Source: Bacteroidales bacterium (GTDB lineage Bacteria > Bacteroidota > Bacteroidia > Bacteroidales > Tenuifilaceae). Taken from it: DNA of 64,000 nt. The notes under the pieces are model-generated. The model did not search any database. It was not told the DNA's origin and saw only the letters and a program-made list of their open reading frames with translations. The position numbers were made by a program, and so were the translations under genes. Below, one piece after another: positions 8,782-17,975 of this stretch (the first letter of the stretch is position 1; every line of letters starts with the position of its first letter). The stretch is taken from positions 1-64,000 of the forward strand of contig RPRQ01000005.1 of assembly GCA_003818205.1 (NCBI GenBank), written 5' to 3'.

Positions 8782-8998
8782 GATGCCTGCCTGCCGGTAG
8801 GCAGGGAATAGTGGAACCGAGTTTACGAGTTCGGCGAAGCCAATAATGGGGTTTCTTCTAACTTCTTTCTTCCCTGTCTGCCGACTTTGCTCCGCTGAAG
8901 CTATGCGAAAGCGATGCAGGCAGGCAATATTCCATTTTTCCCTGCCTACCGGCAGGCAGGCATCATTGGCTACGCCGAACTCGCAAGCTCGGTTCCAT
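8782..8998. repeat. Interleaved pair of long inverted repeats (A-B ... A'-B')
   Basis: Arm A (8782-8806, rich in CCTGCCTGCCGG) has a perfect 25-bp reverse complement at 8940-8964. Arm B (8811-8844, containing GAGTTCGGCG and CCAAT) has a near-perfect 34-bp reverse complement at 8965-8998. The order is A, B, A', B', so the two pairs interleave instead of nesting. Additional degenerate A-like pieces lie near 8872-8884 and 8913-8926. No protein-coding gene is credible here; a 61-codon frame at 8846-9031 is made from the repeat. Confidence 0.75.
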
Positions 8999-9070
8999 TT
9001 CTCCCCTCAAAGTAAAATACTGATAACATAGCACTTAAATTGTTTCTTACATCGAACTGACGTTAATTAT

Positions 9071-9601
9071 TTAATATCGTTTAAAATACTCTTGTTCATT
9101 CTCAATGAATATTTTAACCGCTCTATGAGTGCCAATATTATACCCCTCTTTTTCAGAATATATCCATTTAACATCTAATACTTTTGAAACGACTTGTTTC
9201 ATTTCATAAAAATGGTATTGCTTATTTATGGTCCACCCGTTAATGCCTAGCTGTTTTATCACATCCCCATCATCGGTATCACGCCAACAACCTTCTCGTT
9301 TAAATATACAACTCTCATATCCACCATAGTTATAGTAAGATGGAAATAGTATTTTCCAACCACAGCTTGCAAGATGATCGAGCCACCCATCAGGCATTGG
9401 TTTGGTATCGAAAATACGATACTCCCAAATAGGTTGTTCATTGCTTCTTCTGAAACTCAACGAGTGCTCGTTATAATCAAGTTTTTCAGGACCAAGTTCC
9501 AGCTCCCAACCATCATTACCATAAAGCTGGATTTTGTCAATAAATTTAACTTCAGCTTCAGGTATTAACTTGATTTTCATATATTCAAGGCTAGTATCCA
9601 T
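9071..9601 (-). CDS. Uncharacterised protein with three GWxx repeat units
   Basis: The 176-residue protein was not assigned to a family with confidence. It holds three copies of a helix-then-GW pattern: IQLYGNDGWEL (about 24-34), LDHLASCGWKI (about 75-85) and IKQLGINGWTI (about 115-125). Each resembles the core of DUF4177-type small domains, so it may be a three-unit repeat protein of about 45 residues per unit. There is no signal peptide or membrane helix. It lies 15 bp downstream of the phosphoesterase/FGE gene on the same strand, so the two are probably co-transcribed. Confidence 0.6.
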   Translation of the reverse strand: MDTSLEYMKIKLIPEAEVKFIDKIQLYGNDGWELELGPEKLDYNEHSLSFRRSNEQPIWEYRIFDTKPMPDGWLDHLASCGWKILFPSYYNYGGYESCIFKREGCWRDTDDGDVIKQLGINGWTINKQYHFYEMKQVVSKVLDVKWIYSEKEGYNIGTHRAVKIFIENEQEYFKRY

Positions 9602-9616
9602 AGTAAATAAGTTTTT

Positions 9617-11494
9617 CTATATAAAATTATTATCTTTTAGGATATCTAATAGTTTATGATTTATATTGATACTACAACGAAAACCCCAGGTATCCATGCT
9701 AATATCTGGTTGTCCAGCCATACGATGCGCGCATCGACAATGCTTTGGAGTATCGAACCAAGATCCTCCTTTTAATACACGATCATTTCCATAATTTGGC
9801 CCAATTGGATCCAATGTAATGTTATGATCTATTTTATGCCCAGCATTTACCCAACTATCTGAGAAGTAGTCACAACAAAACTCATAAACGTTACCCGACA
9901 TATCATAAATTCCAAATTCATTAGGAGCATAATTATCTACGTCACAAGTATCAGAACTATCATAGTTTGCCGTTTTTTCAGAATTGATGCTATTCCCCAA
10001 TGGCCATATATAGCTATGAACTCCTGCTGCGGCATATTCCCATTGCGCTTCTGTTGGTAAATTAATATCTAGACCTGTTTTTATTGATAACCATTTGCAA
10101 TACTCTTTAGCATCGTACCAGTTTACGTGAACTACTGGATGATTTCCCCTATCATCAATATTTGAATCTGAACCCTTAGGATTTTGCCAATTTGCACCAT
10201 ATACAGAAACTGATTTGCCATCTACCATGCATAATCCTCTCTCTAAATTCTCAGCAAAAGTTATATAGTTCGTTTCCTTCGTAAAAATCTCAAATTCTCT
10301 ATTGGTGATCGGGAAAACTCCTATGAAATAAGGAAATAGTTTGACCTGATGTCTTGGTTTTTCTTGATCGTAATAATCATCTGAACCCATGTAAAAAATA
10401 CCGCCCTCAATAAATCTAAATTTACCTCCATTTACAACTATCAATTTTTCCATACTTTTTAACGAAATCATTGAATGGTTTTTCTCTTCCTTGATATGTT
10501 TCTTTAGATTTATTTCATACGATGAGCTATAATTACCTTTCGTGCCATAAATATTACAAGCAGACCATGCGCCTTCGGGTTTTTGTTTTTTCCTAGTTTC
10601 AATATTCATTACTTGTTCGGATGTATCGTAGCTTAATATATTGTACTGCATTGGCACTTTTAATTCTTGATCATACGAAGCAGCCCCAAATGCACCAGTG
10701 CTAATAACGTGAATTTGCCTATCCTCATCATACTTATAAAATTTATGATTTGTATTGTGAATATGCCCATGGAAAAAAAGTTGAAACCCCTTAACCGCAA
10801 GTAGCTCTAAGAAATCATTTGAAATGTTTTCATTTCCTAATAATGGATGATGAATTACAGCAATTTTAACATAATTAAGGTATTCGGGAATAAACTTATC
10901 CAATGCTCTTGCCAATGCTTCAATTTTAATACCCGACCGATTAACATTATAGTGATCGATTTGCCAAGCAGAGTTCAACCCTAAAAACAGTAAATTATCC
11001 TTTGGATAAACGTACATAATACCTTGTTCATCGTATCTTGAAGGGTAGTTATCACTACATAAACATTTATAAAAATTTTCATTGAAATATTTAAATCTGT
11101 CTTTATAAATGTCTTCATCACAAATAATAATCCCAATATCACCAGCATCTATATGACGTAGTTCTTTAAATTGTAATTTATTAAATTTAGCGATGTATCT
11201 ATTATACGATTTCTCTGAAATATACCAGTTAAGATCGTGATTCCCTGGTACAATTATTAAGTTATTTCTATCGACATTAAACTTTACGGTAAGCTCCTGG
11301 AGTAAATGTAATGCTGCGTTATATTCTTCGATTGTTGCATGGTCTGCAATATCTCCTGAGATCAGAATATAATCAACCTTAGTAATCTTTAACTCATCTT
11401 CTAAATCAATTATTAATTGAGTTTTAAATACGGTAGCCTGATCCATATTTTTTATATGAAGATCGGAGATATGAAGCAACTTAATAGTACTCAT
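9617..11494 (-). CDS. Calcineurin-like phosphoesterase fused to a formylglycine-generating-enzyme-like domain
   Basis: The N-terminal half is a binuclear metallophosphoesterase with HISDLHI, ISGDIADH, VPGNHD, a metal HH in VIHHPLLGNE, and FHGHIHN. The C-terminal half, from about residue 360, is an FGE-sulfatase (SUMF1, C-type-lectin-like) domain with GGIFYMGSDD, HPVVHVNWYDAKEYC, LPTEAQWEYAA, GNVYEFCCDY and GGSWFDTPKHCRCAHR. The frame could extend to 11569, but those codons come from the IS remnant, and the ATG at 11494 directly precedes the first beta strand. The product is about 625 residues with no signal peptide. Phosphoesterase specificity is unknown. The FGE-like part may bind or modify a protein partner. 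Confidence 0.85.
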   Translation of the reverse strand: MSTIKLLHISDLHIKNMDQATVFKTQLIIDLEDELKITKVDYILISGDIADHATIEEYNAALHLLQELTVKFNVDRNNLIIVPGNHDLNWYISEKSYNRYIAKFNKLQFKELRHIDAGDIGIIICDEDIYKDRFKYFNENFYKCLCSDNYPSRYDEQGIMYVYPKDNLLFLGLNSAWQIDHYNVNRSGIKIEALARALDKFIPEYLNYVKIAVIHHPLLGNENISNDFLELLAVKGFQLFFHGHIHNTNHKFYKYDEDRQIHVISTGAFGAASYDQELKVPMQYNILSYDTSEQVMNIETRKKQKPEGAWSACNIYGTKGNYSSSYEINLKKHIKEEKNHSMISLKSMEKLIVVNGGKFRFIEGGIFYMGSDDYYDQEKPRHQVKLFPYFIGVFPITNREFEIFTKETNYITFAENLERGLCMVDGKSVSVYGANWQNPKGSDSNIDDRGNHPVVHVNWYDAKEYCKWLSIKTGLDINLPTEAQWEYAAAGVHSYIWPLGNSINSEKTANYDSSDTCDVDNYAPNEFGIYDMSGNVYEFCCDYFSDSWVNAGHKIDHNITLDPIGPNYGNDRVLKGGSWFDTPKHCRCAHRMAGQPDISMDTWGFRCSININHKLLDILKDNNFI

Positions 11495-11509
11495 ATGGTT
11501 AATTATCAG

Positions 11510-11780
11510 GATTAAGGACCTGTTTAAATTTTTTTCACCATCATGGCAATGGAAGCCATAATTACCCATACCTCGCTTGACTCTGTATTCATCTTATAAT
11601 CCTTACAGAGCCTCCTTGACCACATCAGCCATGATATTGAACGTTCTACAATCCACCGCTTTGGGATAACCTTGAAACACGCTGTTCAAATTGGTGTTTG
11701 CGCAAGCTCAGAAAAAGCAATCAAATTAGCTAATCAATAGCCTTATTTCTAGGCAACTAAATTTAAACAGGCTCTTAATC
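11510..11780 (-). mobile_element. Internally deleted IS5-family-like element with 22-bp terminal inverted repeats
   Basis: Both ends carry CCTGTTTAAATTT preceded by GATTAAG, at 11510-11531 and, inverted, at 11759-11780. Over 22 bp the ends differ at only two positions. The interior is just 227 bp and keeps only the 3' end of a transposase reading frame on the minus strand. This is a deletion derivative rather than an autonomous IS. It sits directly upstream of the phosphoesterase gene and supplies a false in-frame extension to it. Confidence 0.75.
11524..11676 (-). pseudogene. Transposase C-terminal fragment (IS5-family-like)
   Basis: Read on the minus strand, the last 50 or so codons before a TAA at 11524 encode FKVIPKRWIVERSISW, then RRLCKDYKMNTESSE and IAMMVKKI. 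This is the usual C-terminal signature of IS5-family DDE transposases: the WxVER glutamate region, then RRLxKDYE and a hydrophobic tail. Upstream of the FKVIP motif the frame is closed by a stop and the DDE core is missing, so the gene is dead. Confidence 0.75.
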
Positions 11781-12015
11781 TAATTATGCACAACTCATTT
11801 ATATATTCGGTTTTTCAGTTGTAATACACCCAAAGGGTATCTGTTACAGCAGTTTTTATCTTTATATATCTCAAAGTTATATTATTTAAAAACATAACCA
11901 ATTAGGTTTTATATTTTTAAGGGATAATTTACTCTGTTGTGCTTAAAAACATAAAATATAATTCCTTTTTCATCTAATTTAGCTCCACCCAATTTGTGCT
12001 ATTAAATCAAAGTTT
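11781..12015. other. Upstream region of cstA; no gene
   Basis: AT-rich DNA between the IS remnant and cstA. No riboswitch-like fold, hairpin terminator or convincing Bacteroidota -7/-33 promoter could be picked out by eye. Confidence 0.4.
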
Positions 12016-13830
12016 ATGAATGCCATGCCTTTTGTGGTGGGCGCAATTCTAGTTTTTGTTATTGCCTACCGTTTTTATTTCAGCTTTATTGCAGCTAAGG
12101 TTGCAACCCTTAACGATTTACAGAAGACTCCCGCTGAGCGCTTGTACGATGGTCAGAACTACTATCCCATGAGCAAATGGGTACTGTTCGGTCATCACTT
12201 TGCAGCTATCGCTGGGGCAGGTCCTTTGGTTGGCCCTGTGCTTGCAGCGCAGTTCGGCTTTTTCCCTGGATTTCTTTGGATGCTTGTTGGGGCTGTGATG
12301 GCGGGTGCTGTTCACGATTTTGTAATTCTTGTGGCATCCATACAGCACGATGGCAAATCGCTGGCCGAAATTGCCCGTATCGAAATAAATAGGGTAAGCG
12401 GAGCAACATCATCGTTGGCAATACTACTAATCATTGTGGTTGCTATGGCAGGCTTGGGATTAGTGGTTGTTAATGCTTTGGCTGAGAGCTCGTGGGGTAC
12501 GTTTACCATCGCTTCTACAATTCCAATTGCGCTAATCATGGGTATTTGGATGTTTAAGCTAAGAAAAGGTAAAACGGTTGAGGCTACTATTTTTGGGGTG
12601 ATTATGCTAACAGCTGCCGTTGTTTTTGGTCGTTATATTCCCGGTTCACCGTTCGAGAGCTGGTTCAGCTTCGATCATAAAACGTTAACTATCCTTCTTT
12701 GCGGGTATGGTTTTTTGGCATCAGTTCTTCCGGTTTGGCTACTCCTTTCACCCCGCGATTACCTCAGCTCTATAATGAAGGTAACGGTTATCGGAATGCT
12801 TGCCATTGGGATAATCGTTGTTGCCCCTGACCTGAAGATGCCCGGGTTCACCAAGTTTATACATGGTGGAGGGCCCATAATCCCTGGTAGCCTTTTCCCG
12901 TACCTGTTCATAACCATTGCCTGTGGGGCAATATCGGGTTTTCACTCGTTGGTGAGCTCAGGAACAACCCCGAAAATGATTATGAAGGAATCGGAGGTGA
13001 AGTTTATTGCAGCAGGTGCAATGCTTACGGAGGGTATTGTAAGTATTCTAGCGTTAATTGCCGCTTGCAGCTTACTACCATTGGACTATTTTCAGATAAA
13101 TGTTCCCGTTGAGAAATTTCAAGCATTACTACCTCAGCTCCACGCCATGGGATTTACAGAGAGTAACATCGATCAGCTATCAGCCGAGGTTGGGGAGAAA
13201 ATTGCTGGAAGGACAGGGGGTGCAGTTTCCCTTGGGGTTGGTATGGCGTACATCTTTTCATCAATACCAGGGTTTAAGCATCTTATGTCTTACTGGTATC
13301 ACTTCGCCATAATGTTTGAGGCGTTGTTTATTCTCACAACTATCGATGCAGGAACTCGCATAGGTCGCTTTGTTTTGCAGGAGTCGCTGGGGAAGGTCTA
13401 TAAACCCTTTCAGAAAACCAATTGGTTACCCGGAAATCTTATTGCTAGCGGGTTAATAGTGCTAGCATGGGGTTACTTCATACTAACGGGTAGTGTTTCA
13501 ACCATCTGGCCGATGTTTGGTACGGCCAATCAGCTGTTAGCAACCATAGCTCTTGCAGTTGGAACATCATTTATCATCAATAGAGGAAAGGTAAAGTACG
13601 CTTGGGTTACAGTTGTTCCGATGACTTTTGTTGGTGTAACTACGCTTACAGCAGGCTGGATGAATATGGTTAACATCTTTATCCCGCAATTGGCTGATCC
13701 TGCTAAGCTGATACCCGGTATCATTAACCTTGCGCTTACCATTCTGATTATGACATGCGTTGTGGTTGTTCTTGTAAATGCAATCCCGAAATGGATAAAA
13801 GCTGCCAGAGGAGCTAGCGTGAATGTGTAA
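12016..13830 (+). CDS. cstA: Carbon starvation protein CstA-type pyruvate/peptide transporter
   Basis: This 604-residue polytopic membrane protein has some 15 hydrophobic segments. The N-terminal CstA domain carries [30 protein letters not shown] and a VHDF segment. The middle has [14 protein letters not shown] and the C-terminal part has [15 protein letters not shown] and [12 protein letters not shown], all classic family stretches. Members take up pyruvate or peptides under carbon limitation. It is shorter than E. coli CstA (701 residues), as in many Bacteroidota. It is monocistronic, facing a convergent TPR gene. Confidence 0.93.
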   Translation: MNAMPFVVGAILVFVIAYRFYFSFIAAKVATLNDLQKTPAERLYDGQNYYPMSKWVLFGHHFAAIAGAGPLVGPVLAAQFGFFPGFLWMLVGAVMAGAVHDFVILVASIQHDGKSLAEIARIEINRVSGATSSLAILLIIVVAMAGLGLVVVNALAESSWGTFTIASTIPIALIMGIWMFKLRKGKTVEATIFGVIMLTAAVVFGRYIPGSPFESWFSFDHKTLTILLCGYGFLASVLPVWLLLSPRDYLSSIMKVTVIGMLAIGIIVVAPDLKMPGFTKFIHGGGPIIPGSLFPYLFITIACGAISGFHSLVSSGTTPKMIMKESEVKFIAAGAMLTEGIVSILALIAACSLLPLDYFQINVPVEKFQALLPQLHAMGFTESNIDQLSAEVGEKIAGRTGGAVSLGVGMAYIFSSIPGFKHLMSYWYHFAIMFEALFILTTIDAGTRIGRFVLQESLGKVYKPFQKTNWLPGNLIASGLIVLAWGYFILTGSVSTIWPMFGTANQLLATIALAVGTSFIINRGKVKYAWVTVVPMTFVGVTTLTAGWMNMVNIFIPQLADPAKLIPGIINLALTILIMTCVVVVLVNAIPKWIKAARGASVNV

Positions 13831-13835
13831 GGGGT

Positions 13836-13985
13836 GTGGGAATAATGGAATGTTGGAATGATGGAGTAGCGGAGGAAAGCAAATTGTTAATAATTGCACA
13901 GCTTTTTCAATAAGTTGGGTTTATCAACTGAAACAGCATCACACCAAATAAACTCTGCATTCTCAGGAGGTCTCTGCGGTTTAAG
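13836..13985. repeat. Intergenic repeat fragments (GGAATNATGG and CTCTGCG families)
   Basis: The gap between convergent cstA and the TPR gene holds ggaataatggaatgttggaatgatgg at about 13840-13864, the same family as 57901-57995. A second piece, ctctgcattctcaggaggtctctgcggtt (13953-13981), belongs to the family seen at 2017, 41475 and 49234. No gene is seen. Confidence 0.5.
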
Positions 13986-13991
13986 TATTTG

Positions 13992-15296
13992 TCATATCCC
14001 ATTTTTCATTCTTTTCTTATTCCTATTCTCAATCAACCAATCGAGTCGTTTTTTAACATTTTCAACATAATCGGGGCCAAGCATAAACTCTTTTTTGTCA
14101 AGATTATTTAAGAAAAGCTGGTAGTAGTAAATGGCTTTATCGGAGCTGTTCAGGTTTTTATCGTAGATATGCGCTATCGTCATGCAAATTCGAGCCGAGT
14201 ACTTATTGTTGAACGATTTAGCGTAATGCGAAATGGCCTCGTTATATAAAGAGCTATCCTTATACGAATCGGCAATTAGTACATGTGTATAGTCGATCTG
14301 CTTAGCGAATACTGCAAGGATTCCAAGGACTTTGTTGTAGCATTTTATACTTTTTCTATACTGCTTAAGGTTGTAATATGCCTGCCCTAAATAGCTCGAA
14401 ATCTCAAAATCTCCCGAATCTTTTTTGAATGCGGCTTTAAGGTAATCAAGAGCCTCAATGTTTTGCAAATTGTAAAGTAATCCAATCCCAAGTCGTTTAA
14501 GAACAATCTTTGTTGAATCGCCCGAACTTAAAACTTTATGGTAATCCATACCTGCCTTGTAGTGTAGGTTTTGGGAGAAATAGATGTCGCCTCTTCTGTT
14601 ATAGAGGTCGTAATCGGATGAGTCGATTTCAATGCCCCTGTTGAGTTGATAGATTGCCGTATCGACCATCCCCTTTTTAAGGTATAGATAGCTTAGATTC
14701 TTGAGTACAGAGATATTCCTGCTGTTCTGTTTAATCGATTTCTCGTAAAGGATAATGGCCGTATCATAATTCTCCATTCTAAGATTACAAAATGCATATT
14801 TATCGATATAAGATGTATTTGTAGTGTCGCTTAAATAGAAACGCTTATAAATAGGAAGTGCATTGCCGTATAGCCCCTTTTGCATGTAAATATCGGTTAG
14901 GAAGTAGGCACAAATCCAATTGGTAGAATCCTGATTGCAGAGATTTGTGAAAATCGGCAGGGCATGTTTAATCTTGCCAAGATTAAAGTAGTATTTGGCA
15001 AGCGAAAAATTGTACTTTTTTACATCGGGACGAAGCTTTACGGCCATCATAAGGGCATCGATTGATTTATCGGTTTGCATTAAATTTTGGTATGCCAACC
15101 CAAGTCTAAAATAGATTTCAGGGTTAAGGCTATCCGTTTTGATGAAGTCAGAACATCTTATAACAACCTCATTGTAATCTCCTTGAATTAGCAATGCGTC
15201 TAATTGGTTATCAAATGTGCTTTTTTGTGCAAATAAGGAACTGCTTGTCAGTAGAATAAGTTTTACTAACATCAAGTTACGAGTTTTTATTTTCAT
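13992..15296 (-). CDS. Secreted TPR-repeat protein
   Basis: This 434-residue protein starts with a Sec signal peptide (LVKLILLTSSSLFAQ, cleavage probably near residue 23). The rest is about ten tetratricopeptide units, visible as repeats of the type YFRLGLAYQNL, YNFSLAKYYFNLGKI and YNRRGDIYFSQNLHYKA. It most likely acts as a periplasmic or outer-membrane-associated scaffold; its partner is unknown. It lies 43 bp downstream of the large FtsX-type permease on the same strand, suggesting co-transcription. Confidence 0.8.
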   Translation of the reverse strand: MKIKTRNLMLVKLILLTSSSLFAQKSTFDNQLDALLIQGDYNEVVIRCSDFIKTDSLNPEIYFRLGLAYQNLMQTDKSIDALMMAVKLRPDVKKYNFSLAKYYFNLGKIKHALPIFTNLCNQDSTNWICAYFLTDIYMQKGLYGNALPIYKRFYLSDTTNTSYIDKYAFCNLRMENYDTAIILYEKSIKQNSRNISVLKNLSYLYLKKGMVDTAIYQLNRGIEIDSSDYDLYNRRGDIYFSQNLHYKAGMDYHKVLSSGDSTKIVLKRLGIGLLYNLQNIEALDYLKAAFKKDSGDFEISSYLGQAYYNLKQYRKSIKCYNKVLGILAVFAKQIDYTHVLIADSYKDSSLYNEAISHYAKSFNNKYSARICMTIAHIYDKNLNSSDKAIYYYQLFLNNLDKKEFMLGPDYVENVKKRLDWLIENRNKKRMKNGI

Positions 15297-15339
15297 ATTA
15301 TATCTTGAATATATTGTGTGTCAAATATTCTCCATACGC

Positions 15340-17703
15340 TTATTCATACCTCAACGCTTCCACTGGATTTCTTCTTGCCGCCTGCCAACTCTGCCAACTC
15401 ACTGTTAATGCTGCTATGACAAATACCAATACTCCCGCCAATGCAAAAATCCACCAGTTTAGTTCTGTTCGGTAGGCGAAATTTTGTAACCATTTATCAG
15501 TAGCATACCAGGCAATGGGTGTAGCAATAACAAAAGCTATGGCTACCCATCTCACAAAATCGAAGTTCAGCAAAGCCATTATTTCCCATATTTTTGCGCC
15601 GTTTACCTTGCGGATACCTATCTCCTTGGTTTTACGAGCAGTTGTAATCATAATCATTCCAAAAAGACCCATGATCGATAAGATAACCGCAAGTATCGCA
15701 AAAGATTCTATTATACTAGCCTGATTCTGTTCTCTACTATAAAACTTATTCATCTGATCTGTTAAGTAGTATATGTTCACAATGTTATTAGGAGCAGTTT
15801 TGACTAGCAGGTCCTGCATAGTTGAAATGATAGCCTTATCGTTTTTACCATCGGTTTTTATGACAAACAGCCTCATCTTATCGGGGTGTTGTTGTAGTAT
15901 AACCATGGGCTGAATTAGCGTATGCTGAGAGTGAGCACTAAAGTCTTTTAGAATACCCCTTACATAAAAATAATTGAACAATTTACCTGCTTCAATTTTA
16001 TACTTTATTGCCGCCGATTCATTAAACACTAATTCGGTCTTGCTTGTATCAAAGTCACTAAAAGATTCACCTTCAATAACGTTTAGGCCAAGTAATTCAA
16101 TCATTCCTTTTCCCATAATCAATCCATCAAATTGAACCGTCTTTTCTTCGGTATGCAAGGTAATAGGAAGGAAATCGTTAAAAGGTGGAATGACTGAGGA
16201 ACCTGCAGTTTGCAAGACCCCGGGTATTTTTAGAACTTCATTTTCAATAAATTTGAATTGAGCTGATAGTTCATTTGAGTTCAACTCACAAATAATAATA
16301 TTCTTGGGATCGATCGATTGCAAATTGGTTAGAGCAAATTTGATTTGTTTATTGAAGGTTATTGCACCAACAAAAAGAATAATAAAAACTGCAAAATGAA
16401 CAATCAGAAATGCATTGCTCCATTGGTTCTTTGAAAAATGAGTTGATGATTTCCCTTTTAAGAGAACAATAGTTGAGGCTCTAGATATCCTACTTCCTAT
16501 AACCCAACCTGAAAAAATTCCTGTGAGTACAACTATAAGACATATAATTAGCCATGTAGTTGGATTTGAAAAGACAGAATAGCCTATTGTTTTACCTAGA
16601 GTGTTACTTATGTAGGGAATATTGCCAAATGCCACAATTGTTGCTGGAATTAAGCTGATGAGAACAATAATCATTGATTCTAAAACAATTTGGTGGCGAA
16701 CGGTATTGGGTTTCGCTCCAAGTACCTTTTGGGTGCCGAACTCTTTTAACCGGGTTTCCATTCTGGCCCTTGTTAATAGTACATAGTTCAGCGTAGCTAT
16801 TAACAGAATAAACAATGATATTGCAATGTAGTACTTCATTTCTTGGGCATTGCCCTTTCGAGTCCAAGAATTACCATCCAAATCGTTTGATTTCAGGTAA
16901 ATACTTGTAACTGGTTGAAGAAAATATGCTTGTTTCTTCCGGTCTTCATTTTTTGTATTAGCACAATATTTTTGTAAACATGATGAAACTTCATTGGGAT
17001 TGGTATTTGCAGATAAAACGAAATAGGTTGCAAAATAGAATCTATCCCAGTTGTATTTATTATCAGCATCGTAACCATATTTCCCCAGTAAATGTCGTGT
17101 CTTATTGAGAAAACTATTTGCTAAAGTGATATGTGATATATAGTTAGGTGACAATGTTGAATTTGATGGAAAGTTTTCAAAAACTCCAGTAACTGTTAAA
17201 GGCTTGAATTCATAATTGATTTTAAACATCATCGAAGCTCCAATTGGAGACGTTGATCCAAAATGTTTCTTTGCCATGTCCTCCGAAATAGCAATTTCCG
17301 CATTGCTAATAGCAGGAACTCCATATTTTAACTTAATACCTAGGCAATCAAAGATCGAACTATCCGCAAAGGCAAAACTTTGCTCCATAATTATTTCATT
17401 ATCCCGATTTCTGCATTCAATTTCTTCGGCTTGATAAAATCTGAAGTATTTTTTGATTGCAGGTATCTCATCATGAGCCGCTTCTGCAAGTGGAAATGAT
17501 GTTTGACATGCTAATCCCTGCAATACTCTATAAGTATTATCCTTTTCTGGAATAAAGTTATCGAATGAATTTTCGTGGATAACTAAGATGCTCAGCTGCA
17601 ATATACATCCAAGACCAATCCCAAGTCCCATGATGCTAATAATTGACTGGGTTTTAAATTTCAGGATGTTACGAAAAGCAATTTTAAGATTTGTTCTGAA
17701 CAT
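15340..17703 (-). CDS. MacB/FtsX-type ABC transporter permease (duplicated core)
   Basis: This 787-residue inner-membrane protein has the double MacB-PCD plus FtsX layout common in Bacteroidota. An N-terminal helix (IISIMGLGIGLGCILQLSIL) is followed by a periplasmic domain to about residue 280, three membrane helices, a second helix and periplasmic domain, and a final FtsX domain. That last domain contains RKTKEIGIRKVNGAK, the family's conserved cytoplasmic loop. A matching loop (RLKEFGTQKVLGAK) occurs in the first half. Members couple ATP hydrolysis by a separate LolD/MacB-like ATPase to periplasmic mechanical work or export. No ATPase gene is adjacent. Confidence 0.88.
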   Translation of the reverse strand: MFRTNLKIAFRNILKFKTQSIISIMGLGIGLGCILQLSILVIHENSFDNFIPEKDNTYRVLQGLACQTSFPLAEAAHDEIPAIKKYFRFYQAEEIECRNRDNEIIMEQSFAFADSSIFDCLGIKLKYGVPAISNAEIAISEDMAKKHFGSTSPIGASMMFKINYEFKPLTVTGVFENFPSNSTLSPNYISHITLANSFLNKTRHLLGKYGYDADNKYNWDRFYFATYFVLSANTNPNEVSSCLQKYCANTKNEDRKKQAYFLQPVTSIYLKSNDLDGNSWTRKGNAQEMKYYIAISLFILLIATLNYVLLTRARMETRLKEFGTQKVLGAKPNTVRHQIVLESMIIVLISLIPATIVAFGNIPYISNTLGKTIGYSVFSNPTTWLIICLIVVLTGIFSGWVIGSRISRASTIVLLKGKSSTHFSKNQWSNAFLIVHFAVFIILFVGAITFNKQIKFALTNLQSIDPKNIIICELNSNELSAQFKFIENEVLKIPGVLQTAGSSVIPPFNDFLPITLHTEEKTVQFDGLIMGKGMIELLGLNVIEGESFSDFDTSKTELVFNESAAIKYKIEAGKLFNYFYVRGILKDFSAHSQHTLIQPMVILQQHPDKMRLFVIKTDGKNDKAIISTMQDLLVKTAPNNIVNIYYLTDQMNKFYSREQNQASIIESFAILAVILSIMGLFGMIMITTARKTKEIGIRKVNGAKIWEIMALLNFDFVRWVAIAFVIATPIAWYATDKWLQNFAYRTELNWWIFALAGVLVFVIAALTVSWQSWQAARRNPVEALRYE

Positions 17704-17914
17704 AATCTTATATATTAATGTTACCTAGCATTTTCTATTGGCGGCTCGATCCAAACAGTTTTAAATATTAATACAACCCATTTTTATTTTTCAAGGGAAA
17801 GATAATAAGGGTTTAAGGTTTCCTTTTTATGCATTTTCTTTTGTATGAGAGTAGCGCACAGCAATATCTTGCTATTATGGTGTGTTTATATAACTAACAT
17901 AAATAGGATTTCTA

Positions 17915-17953
17915 AATTACCGGAATAAAGCAAAATTGAATATTCCGGTAATT
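17915..17953 (-). terminator. Hairpin downstream of the M56/TonB gene
   Basis: A perfect 13-bp inverted repeat (AATTACCGGAATA at 17915-17927 and its complement at 17941-17953) lies 22 bp beyond the stop codon at 17976 on the minus strand. The following T-run is weak, so it may be an imperfect terminator or a 3'-stabilising hairpin. Confidence 0.55.
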
Positions 17954-17975
17954 ATAGTGTTTGAAAAGTCTTTTA

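Noticed and set aside
9617-11494. Diversity-generating retroelement target
   Set aside because: The FGE-like domain would fit, but no reverse transcriptase, template repeat or adenine-rich variable repeat is visible here.
11495-11569. N-terminal extension of the phosphoesterase reading frame
   Set aside because: These codons come from the IS remnant; the protein fold begins at ATG 11494.
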